From Alphaproteobacteria bacterium (lineage in GTDB: Bacteria > Pseudomonadota > Alphaproteobacteria > Rs-D84), in assembly GCA_017522445.1 (NCBI GenBank), contig JAFWZK010000042.1:1-44672 (forward strand): 44,672 nt of DNA, given 5' to 3'. Under the pieces are notes generated by a model. That model did not search any database and was not told the DNA's origin. It saw only the letters and a program-made list of their open reading frames with translations. The position numbers and the translations under genes are program-made. Of this stretch, positions 15,991 to 24,804 are shown piece after piece. Position 1 is the first letter of the stretch, and each line of letters starts with the position of its first letter.

Positions 15991-16850
15991 TTATCAGTAT
16001 CCTTGGGGGTTGCAAGTGGGTGATGCGATACCGTTTCAAGTAATTTGTCCGGCATCACGTGAGTGTAAATTTGGGTCGTAGAAATATCTTCGTGTCCCAG
16101 CATGGTTTGTATCGCACGCAGGTTCGCACCGCCCGCCAACAGATGCGATGCAAACGAATGACGCAGAACATGGGGGCTGACCCGGTCGGGGGATATGCCA
16201 GATAAAATGGCACACTTTTTTAATATCTTGAAAAATCCATCGCGGGTTATGTGACCCATTTTGCTGTTTGATGGAAATACATATTTCGATGTGTCATTGT
16301 CCCGTATGGATAACCATTTGTTTAATGCACTGATTGCTGTGTTGTGCATGGGAACCATACGTTCTTTGGAACCTTTGCCGTGTATCAGTAATTTGTTGCC
16401 CAAAACGCCGGTCATTGGTAATTCGCATAATTCTGATACGCGCAGCCCAGATGCATACAGTAATTCTATCATTGCGCGCAGACGCGTCGAATTGCGGGTG
16501 TCGCCAGCACTGGATATCAATAGTTCTATTTCTTGTACCGATAAGAACTTTGGCAGCGGGCGATTGCGTTTCGGTAATTCCAAATTCGTTGTGGGATTTG
16601 ATGATATCATCTTTTCCAACATTAAAAATTTATAAAAGCCACGCAGGGCAGATGCCTTGCGGGAAATAGATGATGGTTTGTCTGGCAGGCCAGATAAATA
16701 GGTCTGAAGTGCGTGTGTGTCCGCATTCAGTAAACCACCCGGTATGGATGCGTCCGCCAATCGCAAGTCGGATTCATAACTGGCCAGGGTTTTTTCACTG
16801 CGACCGTGTTCGGCAGATAGGGCCTCGAGAAAAATTTCTATGTAGTTCAT
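15987..16850 (-). CDS. xerD: Site-specific tyrosine recombinase, XerD-type
   Basis: XerC/XerD resolve chromosome dimers at dif with FtsK, which is also encoded in this window. The 287 aa have the N-terminal SAM-like DNA-binding domain and the catalytic domain with the full set of active residues: Arg137 (ASGLRVSEL), Lys162 (GKGSKER), His227 and Arg230 (SPHVLRHSFASHLL), His253 (LGHEDISTTQ) and nucleophile Tyr262 (IYTH). The open frame reaches 16934, but ATG 16850 matches the family start and overlaps the stop of an upstream micro-ORF (ATGA). XerD rather than XerC is a judgement from the N-terminal sequence; XerC is possible. Confidence 0.88.
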   Translation of the reverse strand: MNYIEIFLEALSAEHGRSEKTLASYESDLRLADASIPGGLLNADTHALQTYLSGLPDKPSSISRKASALRGFYKFLMLEKMISSNPTTNLELPKRNRPLPKFLSVQEIELLISSAGDTRNSTRLRAMIELLYASGLRVSELCELPMTGVLGNKLLIHGKGSKERMVPMHNTAISALNKWLSIRDNDTSKYVFPSNSKMGHITRDGFFKILKKCAILSGISPDRVSPHVLRHSFASHLLAGGANLRAIQTMLGHEDISTTQIYTHVMPDKLLETVSHHPLATPKDTDK

Positions 16851-16981
16851 GGATATACTATTACCTCGGTCATGTGAAGGGGGGATGAAAATGATATTAT
16901 CATCAGTATAATCAGTGCCGCAATCAGCAGCCATATCAGAACTTTTAATATTTTATTATGTGTTTTCTTTTTCTTTGGCAT
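16847..16981 (-). CDS. 44-aa membrane micro-ORF coupled to xerD
   Basis: An ORF starting MPKKKKTHNK continues with one hydrophobic segment (ILKVLIWLLIAALIILMIIS) and a short polar tail ending TEVIVYP. A strong ribosome binding site (TGGGGGATT) lies 5-7 bases before the ATG, and its TGA overlaps the xerD ATG as ATGA. The basic N-terminus followed by a single helix predicts an N-in bitopic inner-membrane peptide. It sits 19 bases after the lptF/G stop. No family recognised. The good ribosome binding site and translational coupling argue that it is a real gene. Confidence 0.7.
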   Translation of the reverse strand: MPKKKKTHNKILKVLIWLLIAALIILMIISFSSPLHMTEVIVYP

Positions 16982-17000
16982 TGCGATAATCCCCCAGGGC

Positions 17001-18059
17001 TTAGATTGTGTCAAAACTGGTTATAAATATGCCCGAAGCCGCAATGATAATCAAAGGGGGGGCAATGATGGATAATACAGGTGGCAATGTGCCTGTGGAC
17101 CCCAGCGCATTAAACATGTTTATCAGAAAATATACCGCAAAGCATGTGATTATGCCCAAGCTGAACTTTATACCAAAACTGTAATTGCGACGTTGTTTTG
17201 TCTGGGAAAATGCAATGCCCAATGTGGCCATGGATATCATGGTTAATGGTAAAAACAACAATGTCCACAATTGTACACGATGTCCGCGAACAGGCGCACC
17301 AATGGATTCCATGCGGTGTATGAAATCAGGTAACTGCCAAAATGAAATCTGGTCCGGTTGTAGATAACGGTCCAATACCGTCTGGGTGGTCAGTAATGTA
17401 GGTGTTTGCCATGTGCCAAATGTCGTCGTGCCGTCTGCATGCCAAATTGTCGCGTTGTTCGCATATAAACCCGCGTCAGACAAGGTTATAGTGTCTGCAT
17501 TTATCCGGTTGGTTAATCTGAACGATGGGGTCTGGGTATAGACCGTGGCCGTTTCGAAAATCAGTATGTTGCCCGCCTTGTGCATGTTTCTGGCGTGCAT
17601 AGTAATATAGCCGTTTTCAGATTCTTCACGCAGCCATATTTGGTTGTCAACCAGCTGTAAATGGTCGTGGGTGATGTTGTCTGAACTGATTCTGACCGAA
17701 TATGGATTTATCACAGTTGTCGCAAAGACGCCAATCAAAAAGGCCCCAATCAAAAATGGACGACTGGATTGATATGGTGACAGACCTGCACTGGATACAA
17801 TAATGCTTTCACTGGATTTGGTCAGATTGTATGCTGTAAACAGGGTGCCCATAAATACCGCCAATGGTAAAAATAATGGCACATATTCCAACAGACGTAC
17901 CCACGATTCATATAAAGCAGCCATGGCAGTCGGATTAGATGGCAGACGTTCTACAAATGTGACCGCCAATATAATGCCACATACAACCAACATAACAAGA
18001 CCAACACCAGAAAAAAATCGGCGAAGTAAAAATTTGGTTAAGATATTTATCCTGAACAT
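17001..18059 (-). CDS. LPS export permease LptF/LptG family
   Basis: A 352-aa inner-membrane permease subunit of the Lpt complex that extracts LPS from the inner membrane and passes it to the periplasmic bridge. It has six hydrophobic helices, three at each end (FFSGVGLVMLVVCGIILAV, YVPLFLPLAVFMGTLFTAY, LLFLPLTMISMATLGIAFS) and a large periplasmic beta-jellyroll domain in between (about 120-255). SFWQLPDFI resembles LptG, but I cannot decide between LptF and LptG. Two upstream ATGs are in frame; ATG 18059 is preferred because it is the one 10 bases after the -10. First gene of the operon with xerD. Confidence 0.85.
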   Translation of the reverse strand: MFRINILTKFLLRRFFSGVGLVMLVVCGIILAVTFVERLPSNPTAMAALYESWVRLLEYVPLFLPLAVFMGTLFTAYNLTKSSESIIVSSAGLSPYQSSRPFLIGAFLIGVFATTVINPYSVRISSDNITHDHLQLVDNQIWLREESENGYITMHARNMHKAGNILIFETATVYTQTPSFRLTNRINADTITLSDAGLYANNATIWHADGTTTFGTWQTPTLLTTQTVLDRYLQPDQISFWQLPDFIHRMESIGAPVRGHRVQLWTLLFLPLTMISMATLGIAFSQTKQRRNYSFGIKFSLGIITCFAVYFLINMFNALGSTGTLPPVLSIIAPPLIIIAASGIFITSFDTI

Positions 18060-18068
18060 ATTATGTAT

Positions 18069-18119
18069 ACTATACATTGTTAATTTCATAATTGCAAAAT
18101 TAAAATGAATGCGTATAAT
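18069..18119. promoter_or_regulatory. Divergent lptF/G and greA promoters sharing one -35
   Basis: The palindromic TTGCAA at 18092-18097 serves both directions. Rightward it is 16 bases from TATAAT (18114-18119) for greA. Leftward it is 17 bases from TATAGT (minus strand 18074-18069) for lptF/G. Both spacings are standard, so simultaneous firing from both should be sterically excluded. Confidence 0.65.
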
Positions 18120-18150
18120 TTGCCCATCAGACCAACAGCAGGATAATAAT

Positions 18151-18621
18151 ATGGAAAAAAAACCAATTTCACGTGCAGGATTTGAAAATCTGCAAAAAGA
18201 ACTGAGGGATTTACAGGAAAATCAAAGACCGGAAATATTGAAAACTGTCCAGTGGGCCAGATCACTGGGGGATTTGTCGGAAAATGCTGATTACAGTGCA
18301 GCAAAAGAACAGCAAAGAAAAATTGATAACAGAATCAGATTTATCGAAGATTTAATCCAAAATGCAAATGTTATAGATGTTGACAGTCTGACAGGAAACA
18401 GGGTGGTGTTCGGGGCACGTGTTATCGCCGAAGATGAAGATGGTAATAAAATGCAATGCCGTATTTTGTCCGATATTGAGTCTGATGGACGGACGGTAAT
18501 TTCATGCACTTCGCCAGTTGGACGGGCCATGATTGGCAAGTGTGTCGGGGATACCTGTATCGTTCGGTTGCCAGGTGGTGAAAAAGAATATGAAATTTTG
18601 GAAGTAAAATTTAAAGAATAG
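18151..18621 (+). CDS. greA: Transcription elongation factor GreA
   Basis: GreA rescues backtracked RNA polymerase by stimulating transcript cleavage. The 156 aa are the usual length: an N-terminal antiparallel coiled coil (GFENLQKELRDLQENQRPEI) whose tip carries the acidic SLGDLSENADYSAAKE motif, then the globular domain with GRTVISCTSPVGRAMIGK near the end. The open frame extends to 18109, but that ATG is inside the promoter; ATG 18151 follows CAGGA. mutL starts 9 bases after the stop. Confidence 0.96.
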   Translation: MEKKPISRAGFENLQKELRDLQENQRPEILKTVQWARSLGDLSENADYSAAKEQQRKIDNRIRFIEDLIQNANVIDVDSLTGNRVVFGARVIAEDEDGNKMQCRILSDIESDGRTVISCTSPVGRAMIGKCVGDTCIVRLPGGEKEYEILEVKFKE

Positions 18622-18630
18622 GACAAATGT

Positions 18631-20385
18631 ATGTCTGTACGCATTCTGCCAGATTTCTTGATTAACCAAATTGCCGCAGGAGAAGTGGTCGAAAGACCTG
18701 CCAGTGTGGTCAAAGAACTGCTGGAAAATGCACTGGATGCGGGGGCAGACCAAATTATGATTGATGTGATTGATGGGGGACGTACGCAGATTACAATCAC
18801 AGATAATGGCTCGGGGATGAGTCGTGATGATTTATGCCGGGCAATTACACGTCATGCAACATCAAAACTGCCCGATGATGATTTGCTGAATATAAACTTT
18901 ATGGGGTTTCGTGGCGAAGCGTTGCCGTCAATTGCGTCTGTGTCCGATATGACAATTGATACATGTAATGGAATTGATGAAAATGGATGGCAAATAGATG
19001 CAACAACCGGTGTCGTGCGGCCGTCTGATTGGGAAAGTGGTACCAGAATTCGGGTGCAGAACCTGTTTGCAAAAACACCCGCAAGATTAAAGTTTTTGCG
19101 TGGCGACAGGGCAGAAATGATGTCCGTGTTAGATGTGGTAAAGCGGTTGGCTATGGCACGGGCAGATGTTGGATTTACACTGAATAATAAATGGCGATTC
19201 CCAAAAAATCAGGATTTGCTGGACAGAATTGTCGCGGTTATGGGCGATGATGTTTTGGGACGTATGCTGGAAATAGATGCTGTGTCAAACAGTTCAAATA
19301 TGAAATTGACCGGATTTATATCTGAACCTACATTGCGGCGGGCGTCCAGTATAGATCAATTCTTGTTTGTAAACGGACGGCCAGTAAAAGACAAGGTGTT
19401 GGTCGGGGCGTTGCGGGCCGCGTATATGGATGTTATGCATGCGCGCGAATTCCCACTGTGTGCGTTATACCTGACGTTGCCGACAAATGCCGTGGATGTT
19501 AATGTGTCACCCGCCAAGACGGATGTGCATTTCCTGGAACCTAATCATGTGCGGTCTTTTATTATCAAGACCCTGCGAGATAGATTGTCACAAACAATGA
19601 TGCCGCAAGTCTATGAACGTAATGAATCAGCCAATGTGCCGGAAATAAATAATCATGGATGTTCAACATTTCGTATGGGGCCAAAAGCCGCCCCAGTTAA
19701 GTTTGATTTTGGTGTAAAAACTGATTTGCAAACTGTGCGTGATGTTTTGTTTCCTTTTATGCCTGAACATCGTGTGGAAATAAACGAAAATCCCGTTCTG
19801 GACAATGCGATTGTTGTGGATTTGCCGCTGGGGCGGGTCATCGGACAGGTGGGAAATAAATATATCATCGCACAAAAAGATGACAATATGGTGATAATTG
19901 ATCAACATGCCGCCCATGAACGTATCACGTATGAAAAATTAAGAAATAATAAGATTAAAACTCAGCCATTATTGACACCGATTGTTGTGAACTTGCGCGA
20001 GGAAGAAGTTAATGCAATTGTCTCAATCGCAGATGAAATGAAACAGTCTGGATTGGTGCTGGACGCGTTCGGTGAAAATGCAATCGCAATTTTTGAAAAA
20101 CCAGCCGATTGGGATTTAGACTGGGAAAAATTATTGAAATCGGTCGCAGATGAAGTGCGTGCAAATGGACACTCGGCACAGTTGGGGGAAAAATTGCACC
20201 TGAAACTGGCAAACTGGGCATGCCATCATTCCGTGCGGGCAGGGCAAAAACTGGACATGATGCAGATGGATGCACTGCTGCGGGATATCGAACAGACAGA
20301 ACGGGGTGGACAATGTAATCATGGACGGCCGGTTTATAAATTTATCCCTATGACAGAAATTGATACCTGGTTCGAAAGATTGTAA
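18631..20385 (+). CDS. mutL: DNA mismatch repair protein MutL
   Basis: MutL links MutS mismatch recognition to strand incision. The 584 aa hold the GHKL ATPase with ENALDAGAD, DNGSGM, TRHATSK and GFRGEALPSI, the linker, and a C-terminal dimerisation domain. The C-terminus contains DQHAAHERITYE (about 424-435), an exact match to the DQHA-X2-E-X4-E metal-binding motif, together with ACHHSVRAG and CNHGRP. This is therefore the endonuclease-type MutL found in bacteria lacking MutH. It lies in an apparent operon with greA. Confidence 0.96.
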   Translation: MSVRILPDFLINQIAAGEVVERPASVVKELLENALDAGADQIMIDVIDGGRTQITITDNGSGMSRDDLCRAITRHATSKLPDDDLLNINFMGFRGEALPSIASVSDMTIDTCNGIDENGWQIDATTGVVRPSDWESGTRIRVQNLFAKTPARLKFLRGDRAEMMSVLDVVKRLAMARADVGFTLNNKWRFPKNQDLLDRIVAVMGDDVLGRMLEIDAVSNSSNMKLTGFISEPTLRRASSIDQFLFVNGRPVKDKVLVGALRAAYMDVMHAREFPLCALYLTLPTNAVDVNVSPAKTDVHFLEPNHVRSFIIKTLRDRLSQTMMPQVYERNESANVPEINNHGCSTFRMGPKAAPVKFDFGVKTDLQTVRDVLFPFMPEHRVEINENPVLDNAIVVDLPLGRVIGQVGNKYIIAQKDDNMVIIDQHAAHERITYEKLRNNKIKTQPLLTPIVVNLREEEVNAIVSIADEMKQSGLVLDAFGENAIAIFEKPADWDLDWEKLLKSVADEVRANGHSAQLGEKLHLKLANWACHHSVRAGQKLDMMQMDALLRDIEQTERGGQCNHGRPVYKFIPMTEIDTWFERL

Positions 20386-20457
20386 TTTGTTGTATTTCCG
20401 CTTTACTTTGTTGGGTTTATTTACTAATGTTTGGGTATTAAAGTAAGGAGATTCATA

Positions 20458-20769
20458 ATGGAACAGACAGCAGATGTTGTTAATGTCGCCACACAAAATG
20501 TGCAGGCCGCCCCACAAAATGGGTTCTGGGGATTGGTAATGTACTGTGCTGTGGTGTTTGGAATTATTTACCTGTTTATGGTCAGACCAAATAAAAAGCG
20601 TATGGCGGAATATCAGAAAATGCTGGATTCACTGCAGGTTGGTAATCGCGTTATGGCCGCAGGTATTTATGGAACTGTTAAAAAAATCAACGAAAAATCA
20701 TTGGAAGTCGAAATTGCAAAAGGCGTTGTTATCGAAGTTAATAAAAACGCAGTCGCAATTGCAGAGTAA
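20458..20769 (+). CDS. yajC: Preprotein translocase subunit YajC
   Basis: A 103-aa single-span inner-membrane partner of SecDF. Residues about 23-43 form the helix (GLVMYCAVVFGIIYLFMV), directly followed by the signature RPNKKRMAEYQKMLDSL and the GNRVMAAGIYGTVKKI core. The frame is open from 20431, but AAGGAG at 20445-20450 and family alignment place the start at 20458. secD follows 19 bases later. Confidence 0.95.
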   Translation: MEQTADVVNVATQNVQAAPQNGFWGLVMYCAVVFGIIYLFMVRPNKKRMAEYQKMLDSLQVGNRVMAAGIYGTVKKINEKSLEVEIAKGVVIEVNKNAVAIAE

Positions 20770-20788
20770 TAAAAGAAAGGGTTAGGTT

Positions 20789-22351
20789 ATGTTTAAAAAA
20801 CTGGCGATTGTATTTGTGTCGGTGTTTTGTGTGATGTTGTCAATTCCGACAATCGCACCAAGTCTGTCAAAGTTTTTCCCATCATGGATTCAACCAGTGC
20901 CGTTGGGACTGGATTTGAAAGGGGGGGCACAGTTGTTGCTAGAGGTTGATACCGCAACCATGTTAAAAGAAAAGTCAGAGCAACTGTATGAAGAAACACG
21001 CAGTGCTATGATTGACCGAAACAAGGGGGTTATTCGATTCTCGAATCTGAGAAATCACGATGGGGTTGTGTCACTGGTGGTCAGGGATGAAAATCAGGTA
21101 TCCGATGCAAAAGGACGTCTGAAAAGTGTGTTCGCAAATACCGTGGATATCACATCTGATGGAAAAACAATCGAACTGAAGTATTCTGATAAACAAAAAG
21201 AAGAAATGGTGCAAGATGCGCTGGCACGCAGTATAGAAATTGTGCGTCGTCGTATTGATGCGTTGGGAACCAAAGACCCTTCAATTCAAAGCCAGGGCGG
21301 TAAGTATATCTTGATTCAGTTGCCTGGTGTCGATAACCCAGAACGTATCAAAGAATTAATTGGTCAAACCGCAAAAATGACATTCCATTTGGTTAATGAA
21401 TCTGTGTCAATGGAACAGCTGCAGTCAGGGCGTGCACCAAATGGAACTGAGTTTATGCCTTATATGGATATGCCAGAACAAATGGTGCCGGTCTATACCA
21501 GGGTAGAGGTGTCAGGGGATTCGTTAAAGGATTCTCAGGCGGATTTTGATCAGAATAATATGCCGGTTGTGACGACTGTGTTTGATGCCAGTGGTGCACG
21601 TAAGTTTGCAAAACTGACAACAGAACATGTTAATGAACGCTTTGCAATTGTGCTGGACGGCAAAGTTTTATCTGCACCAACAATTCGTGAACCTATCCCA
21701 GGTGGACGTGGGCAGATTTCAGGGGGATTTTCATTACAAGGTGCCAAGGATTTGGCCGTGCTGCTGAGAAGTGGTGCGTTGCCCGCCCCATTGCAGGTTA
21801 TCGAAGAACGTACGGTCGGGGCCGGACTGGGGGCAGATACGATTGAACAGGGAAAGGTTGGTGCAATCGCAGGTGTAATATTTATCTTTATATTCCTGTT
21901 TATGGTATATCGTGGCTTTGGTGTTATTGCAGGTATCGCGTTGATGGTTAACCTGGGGATGATTGTTGGGGTGACCGCTTTGTTCGGGGCGACACTGACG
22001 TTGCCGGGTATTGCAGGTATCGTGTTGACGTTGGGTATGGCGGTGGACGCAAACGTATTGCCGTTTGAACGTGTTCGTGACGAGGTGCGTAGTGGTGTAC
22101 CGACCCTGCGTGCCGTGAATATGGGATTTGATAGGGCGATGAAAACCGTCTTGGATGGAAACTTGACCACACTGATTTGTGCGTTGGTGCTGTTCCAATT
22201 CGGTGCGGGACCAATTCGTGGATTTGCCGTAACACTGTCAATCGGTATTTTGACAACACTGTTTACATGCGTATGTCTGACCAGGGTTCTGGTTGATTGG
22301 TATATGAACGGTAAAAACAAAAAAATTGGCTTTATCGGTGGTAAAAAATAA
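20789..22351 (+). CDS. secD: Protein translocase subunit SecD
   Basis: SecD with SecF uses the proton gradient to pull exported proteins through SecYEG. The 520-aa protein has an N-terminal membrane helix, the LGLDLKGGAQLLLEVD motif at the start of the periplasmic P1 domain, IVRRRIDALGTKDPSIQ, and five C-terminal helices of the RND-like fold with GMAVDANVLPFERVRDEVRSG. Length is short relative to E. coli SecD but usual for alphaproteobacteria. AAAGGG precedes the ATG. Three bases separate it from the secF region. Confidence 0.96.
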   Translation: MFKKLAIVFVSVFCVMLSIPTIAPSLSKFFPSWIQPVPLGLDLKGGAQLLLEVDTATMLKEKSEQLYEETRSAMIDRNKGVIRFSNLRNHDGVVSLVVRDENQVSDAKGRLKSVFANTVDITSDGKTIELKYSDKQKEEMVQDALARSIEIVRRRIDALGTKDPSIQSQGGKYILIQLPGVDNPERIKELIGQTAKMTFHLVNESVSMEQLQSGRAPNGTEFMPYMDMPEQMVPVYTRVEVSGDSLKDSQADFDQNNMPVVTTVFDASGARKFAKLTTEHVNERFAIVLDGKVLSAPTIREPIPGGRGQISGGFSLQGAKDLAVLLRSGALPAPLQVIEERTVGAGLGADTIEQGKVGAIAGVIFIFIFLFMVYRGFGVIAGIALMVNLGMIVGVTALFGATLTLPGIAGIVLTLGMAVDANVLPFERVRDEVRSGVPTLRAVNMGFDRAMKTVLDGNLTTLICALVLFQFGAGPIRGFAVTLSIGILTTLFTCVCLTRVLVDWYMNGKNKKIGFIGGKK

Positions 22352-22374
22352 GAATGCAAAAAGGGGTAAGGATT

Positions 22375-23241
22375 ATGAAACTGCATTTTATGAAATATCG
22401 TAAGTTGGCGTATATTATTTCGGGGGCTTTGATTTTGCTGTCGGTGGTGTCGCTGATGTTCCGTGGATTGAATTATGGAATTGACTTCTCTGGTGGTATC
22501 TCGATGGAGGTAAAACCAGTGGTTGAAAATTATGGCGTAGAGAATATGCGTGTCGCACTGCAGGAATTTAGCCCAGAACTGCAAGAGGTTGATGGGGATG
22601 CGATTTTGATACGTTTGGGACTGCCCAAGGGGGCAACCGATACAGAACAAAATGAACGTGTGGCACAGATAAAAAATATTCTGGGCGACAAGGTTCAGTA
22701 TGAACAGGTTCAGGTTGTTGGGCCAAAAATCGGGGGCGAGTTGGTTCGGGGTGGTATCTTGGCCATACTGTTCGCGTTCGTTATGATGGCGATTTATGTT
22801 TGGATTCGATACAAAGGCGGGTATGCAATCGGGGCGTTTTGTTCGTTGTTCCTGGACTTTGTGTTGATGTTTGGATTCTTTTCAGTCGTTGGGTTGGAAA
22901 TTAATCAGACAGCAATTGCTGTTATTTTGACAGGTATTGGTTATTCCATTAATGACAAGATTGTTAACTATGACAGAATTGACGAAAATGTGAAAAAATA
23001 TCACAAAATGCCTATGACCGATTTGATTGACCTGTCGGTGAATGAAATGCTGCGGCGTACAATGCTGACCAGTGTTTCAACACTGTTGGCGATGATTGGA
23101 TTGCTGATATTCGGTGGTCAGGTGTTGCGTGATTTCTCAATCGCTATGATTTTCAGTGTTATTATGGGAACGTTTACCAGTATCTATATATCCAATATGA
23201 TACTGTATAACTTTAACCTGCGTGATACAGACGAAAAATAA
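22375..23241 (+). CDS. secF: Protein translocase subunit SecF
   Basis: The 288-aa partner of SecD has six membrane helices, the periplasmic GIDFSGGISMEV motif, and the conserved GYSINDKIVNYDRIDEN loop (equivalent to GYSINDTVVVFDRIREN). A 5' in-frame ATG at 22354 exists, but AAAGGGGTAAGGATT lies immediately before ATG 22375, which also gives the normal N-terminus. It belongs to the yajC-secD-secF operon and is followed by an S41 protease homologue starting 37 bases downstream. Confidence 0.95.
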   Translation: MKLHFMKYRKLAYIISGALILLSVVSLMFRGLNYGIDFSGGISMEVKPVVENYGVENMRVALQEFSPELQEVDGDAILIRLGLPKGATDTEQNERVAQIKNILGDKVQYEQVQVVGPKIGGELVRGGILAILFAFVMMAIYVWIRYKGGYAIGAFCSLFLDFVLMFGFFSVVGLEINQTAIAVILTGIGYSINDKIVNYDRIDENVKKYHKMPMTDLIDLSVNEMLRRTMLTSVSTLLAMIGLLIFGGQVLRDFSIAMIFSVIMGTFTSIYISNMILYNFNLRDTDEK

Positions 23242-23278
23242 TCGGGTACAGGCCGCAACCAAGAGGAGGGATAAAACA

Positions 23279-24784
23279 ATGGGAATAAAAAAATTCTGTG
23301 TTTGGATTATGTTTGTCTTGGGGGCGGTGGTGCCGTGTTTGGCAGAAGGGTTGTTCTTTGAAGATGAACCTGTGCAAGATGGATTGCCGGTTTTTGAAAT
23401 GTCAGAAACCTTTGCCGAGATTTATCAGAAATTAGATGATGTAAACTGGGCGGGTAAGGGGCTGAATATTGCAATCGAAAGTCTGGAAAATCTGAATAAA
23501 TCTGCACATGTTGCCGCCACAGATGAACGGGTGGTGCTGGTTTGGGGGGACAGTATTATCGCAAATTATCCAAGACCAGATGAAAATGACTGGTACGGGT
23601 TCGGCGAAATTACAACTGCTTTGATATTAAAAATGCGTGCAAATGACCCATACCTGCGTAATATGAGTGAAAGTGAAACATATCAGGCGGTTGTTGATAC
23701 ACTGATACGCGGTGTTGATGAAAATGGACGCTATATCTTTTCAAAAGCGGCAGAAATCGCCGATGACAGCAGAATACTGACCAGTGTCGGTGTCGAAGGA
23801 ATGCGGGATGAACGTGGAAACTGGCGGGTAAGCGGTGTGTATAAAGGTGGGCCTGCCGATAATGCGGGAATTCATGCGGGGGATTTAATCGTACAGATAA
23901 ATGGTGCGAATGTTCGTGATATGACAGATGCTGATTTGGCCGCAGTGATAAGTGGTTTTAACTCTGGTACCGCCAAGATTAAGCTGTTGACACCAACAGG
24001 TGAAAAAGACGTTGTCCTGAGGCGGGCAACAATCGTCCTGACTGATGCGGATGTTATTTATCGTGACGATAAATCTGGTGGAATCCTGGAAATTGTAGTG
24101 CATAGGGTTTCGGATAATGCCGCCGCCGTCGTAAACGAGGCCTTGGCACGATATCAAGATGTTGCAGGGATTATTCTGGATTTGCGGGTGGCAACCGGTG
24201 ATGACGAGCGGGCAGCAGCAAAATTGGGCGGATTGTTTGTTGGCCAGATGCCTGTTATGCGAATTGTAGAAACCGCCAAGGAAGAAGTAGAAGTTGTCCC
24301 AGGTGCTGATGCGGTAACAGATGTGCCTGTTGTGGTATTGATGTCTGATTATACACGTGGTACGGCCGAGGCACTGGTTGCGGTATTCTATGAAAATGGC
24401 CGTGGGGTGTTGGTTGGAACGCCAACCGCAGGAACTGCACGAATTGCGTCACGCATAGATTTAAATAATGGGGGTGCATTAGAACTGCTGAACAAGTCTG
24501 TTAAAACTGGTCAGGGGGGCATAATAGATGGACGTGGACTGTTTCCAATTGTATGCCTGTCCAATATCAGAACAAATCAACAGCAAAATGCATTTTTCTT
24601 GAACGTGATAAATAATCAATTTAATGCTGTGGACTTTAATAAACAGTTGGATATAAAGGCCGATGATATTCGTGCAGCGTGCCCGGTTATTGTCAGTGGA
24701 ACAGATGAAGACAAGGTGGCCGTGGCTGTGGCTGTGCAAATCTTGACCGATAAAAAGGTTTATAACAGGTTATTGGCCGAGTAA
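23279..24784 (+). CDS. Exported S41 (carboxy-terminal protease) homologue lacking catalytic Ser and Lys
   Basis: A 501-aa exported protein: signal peptide (MGIKKFCVWIMFVLGAVVPC, AEG cleavage region), a PDZ domain (about 165-245, AGIHAGDLIVQINGANV) and an S41-type core (GIILDLRVATGDDERAAAKLGGLF, then VPVVVLMSDYTRGTAEALVAV). In CtpA/Prc the nucleophile Ser sits three residues before the Glu of SASE and the Lys 25 residues later. Here these positions are Gly361 and Thr386, at exactly the same spacing. Peptidase activity is therefore doubtful; it may be a peptide-binding or chaperone-like paralogue. The GAGGAGGG ribosome binding site fixes the start. The gene is co-transcribed with secDF. Confidence 0.82.
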   Translation: MGIKKFCVWIMFVLGAVVPCLAEGLFFEDEPVQDGLPVFEMSETFAEIYQKLDDVNWAGKGLNIAIESLENLNKSAHVAATDERVVLVWGDSIIANYPRPDENDWYGFGEITTALILKMRANDPYLRNMSESETYQAVVDTLIRGVDENGRYIFSKAAEIADDSRILTSVGVEGMRDERGNWRVSGVYKGGPADNAGIHAGDLIVQINGANVRDMTDADLAAVISGFNSGTAKIKLLTPTGEKDVVLRRATIVLTDADVIYRDDKSGGILEIVVHRVSDNAAAVVNEALARYQDVAGIILDLRVATGDDERAAAKLGGLFVGQMPVMRIVETAKEEVEVVPGADAVTDVPVVVLMSDYTRGTAEALVAVFYENGRGVLVGTPTAGTARIASRIDLNNGGALELLNKSVKTGQGGIIDGRGLFPIVCLSNIRTNQQQNAFFLNVINNQFNAVDFNKQLDIKADDIRAACPVIVSGTDEDKVAVAVAVQILTDKKVYNRLLAE

Positions 24785-24804
24785 TTTTGATAAGGGGTGT
24801 GAAT

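Noticed and set aside
21550..22650. Long minus-strand frame opposite secD
   Set aside because: It is the shadow of secD/secF: composition is odd, there is no ribosome binding site, and the plus-strand gene is certain.
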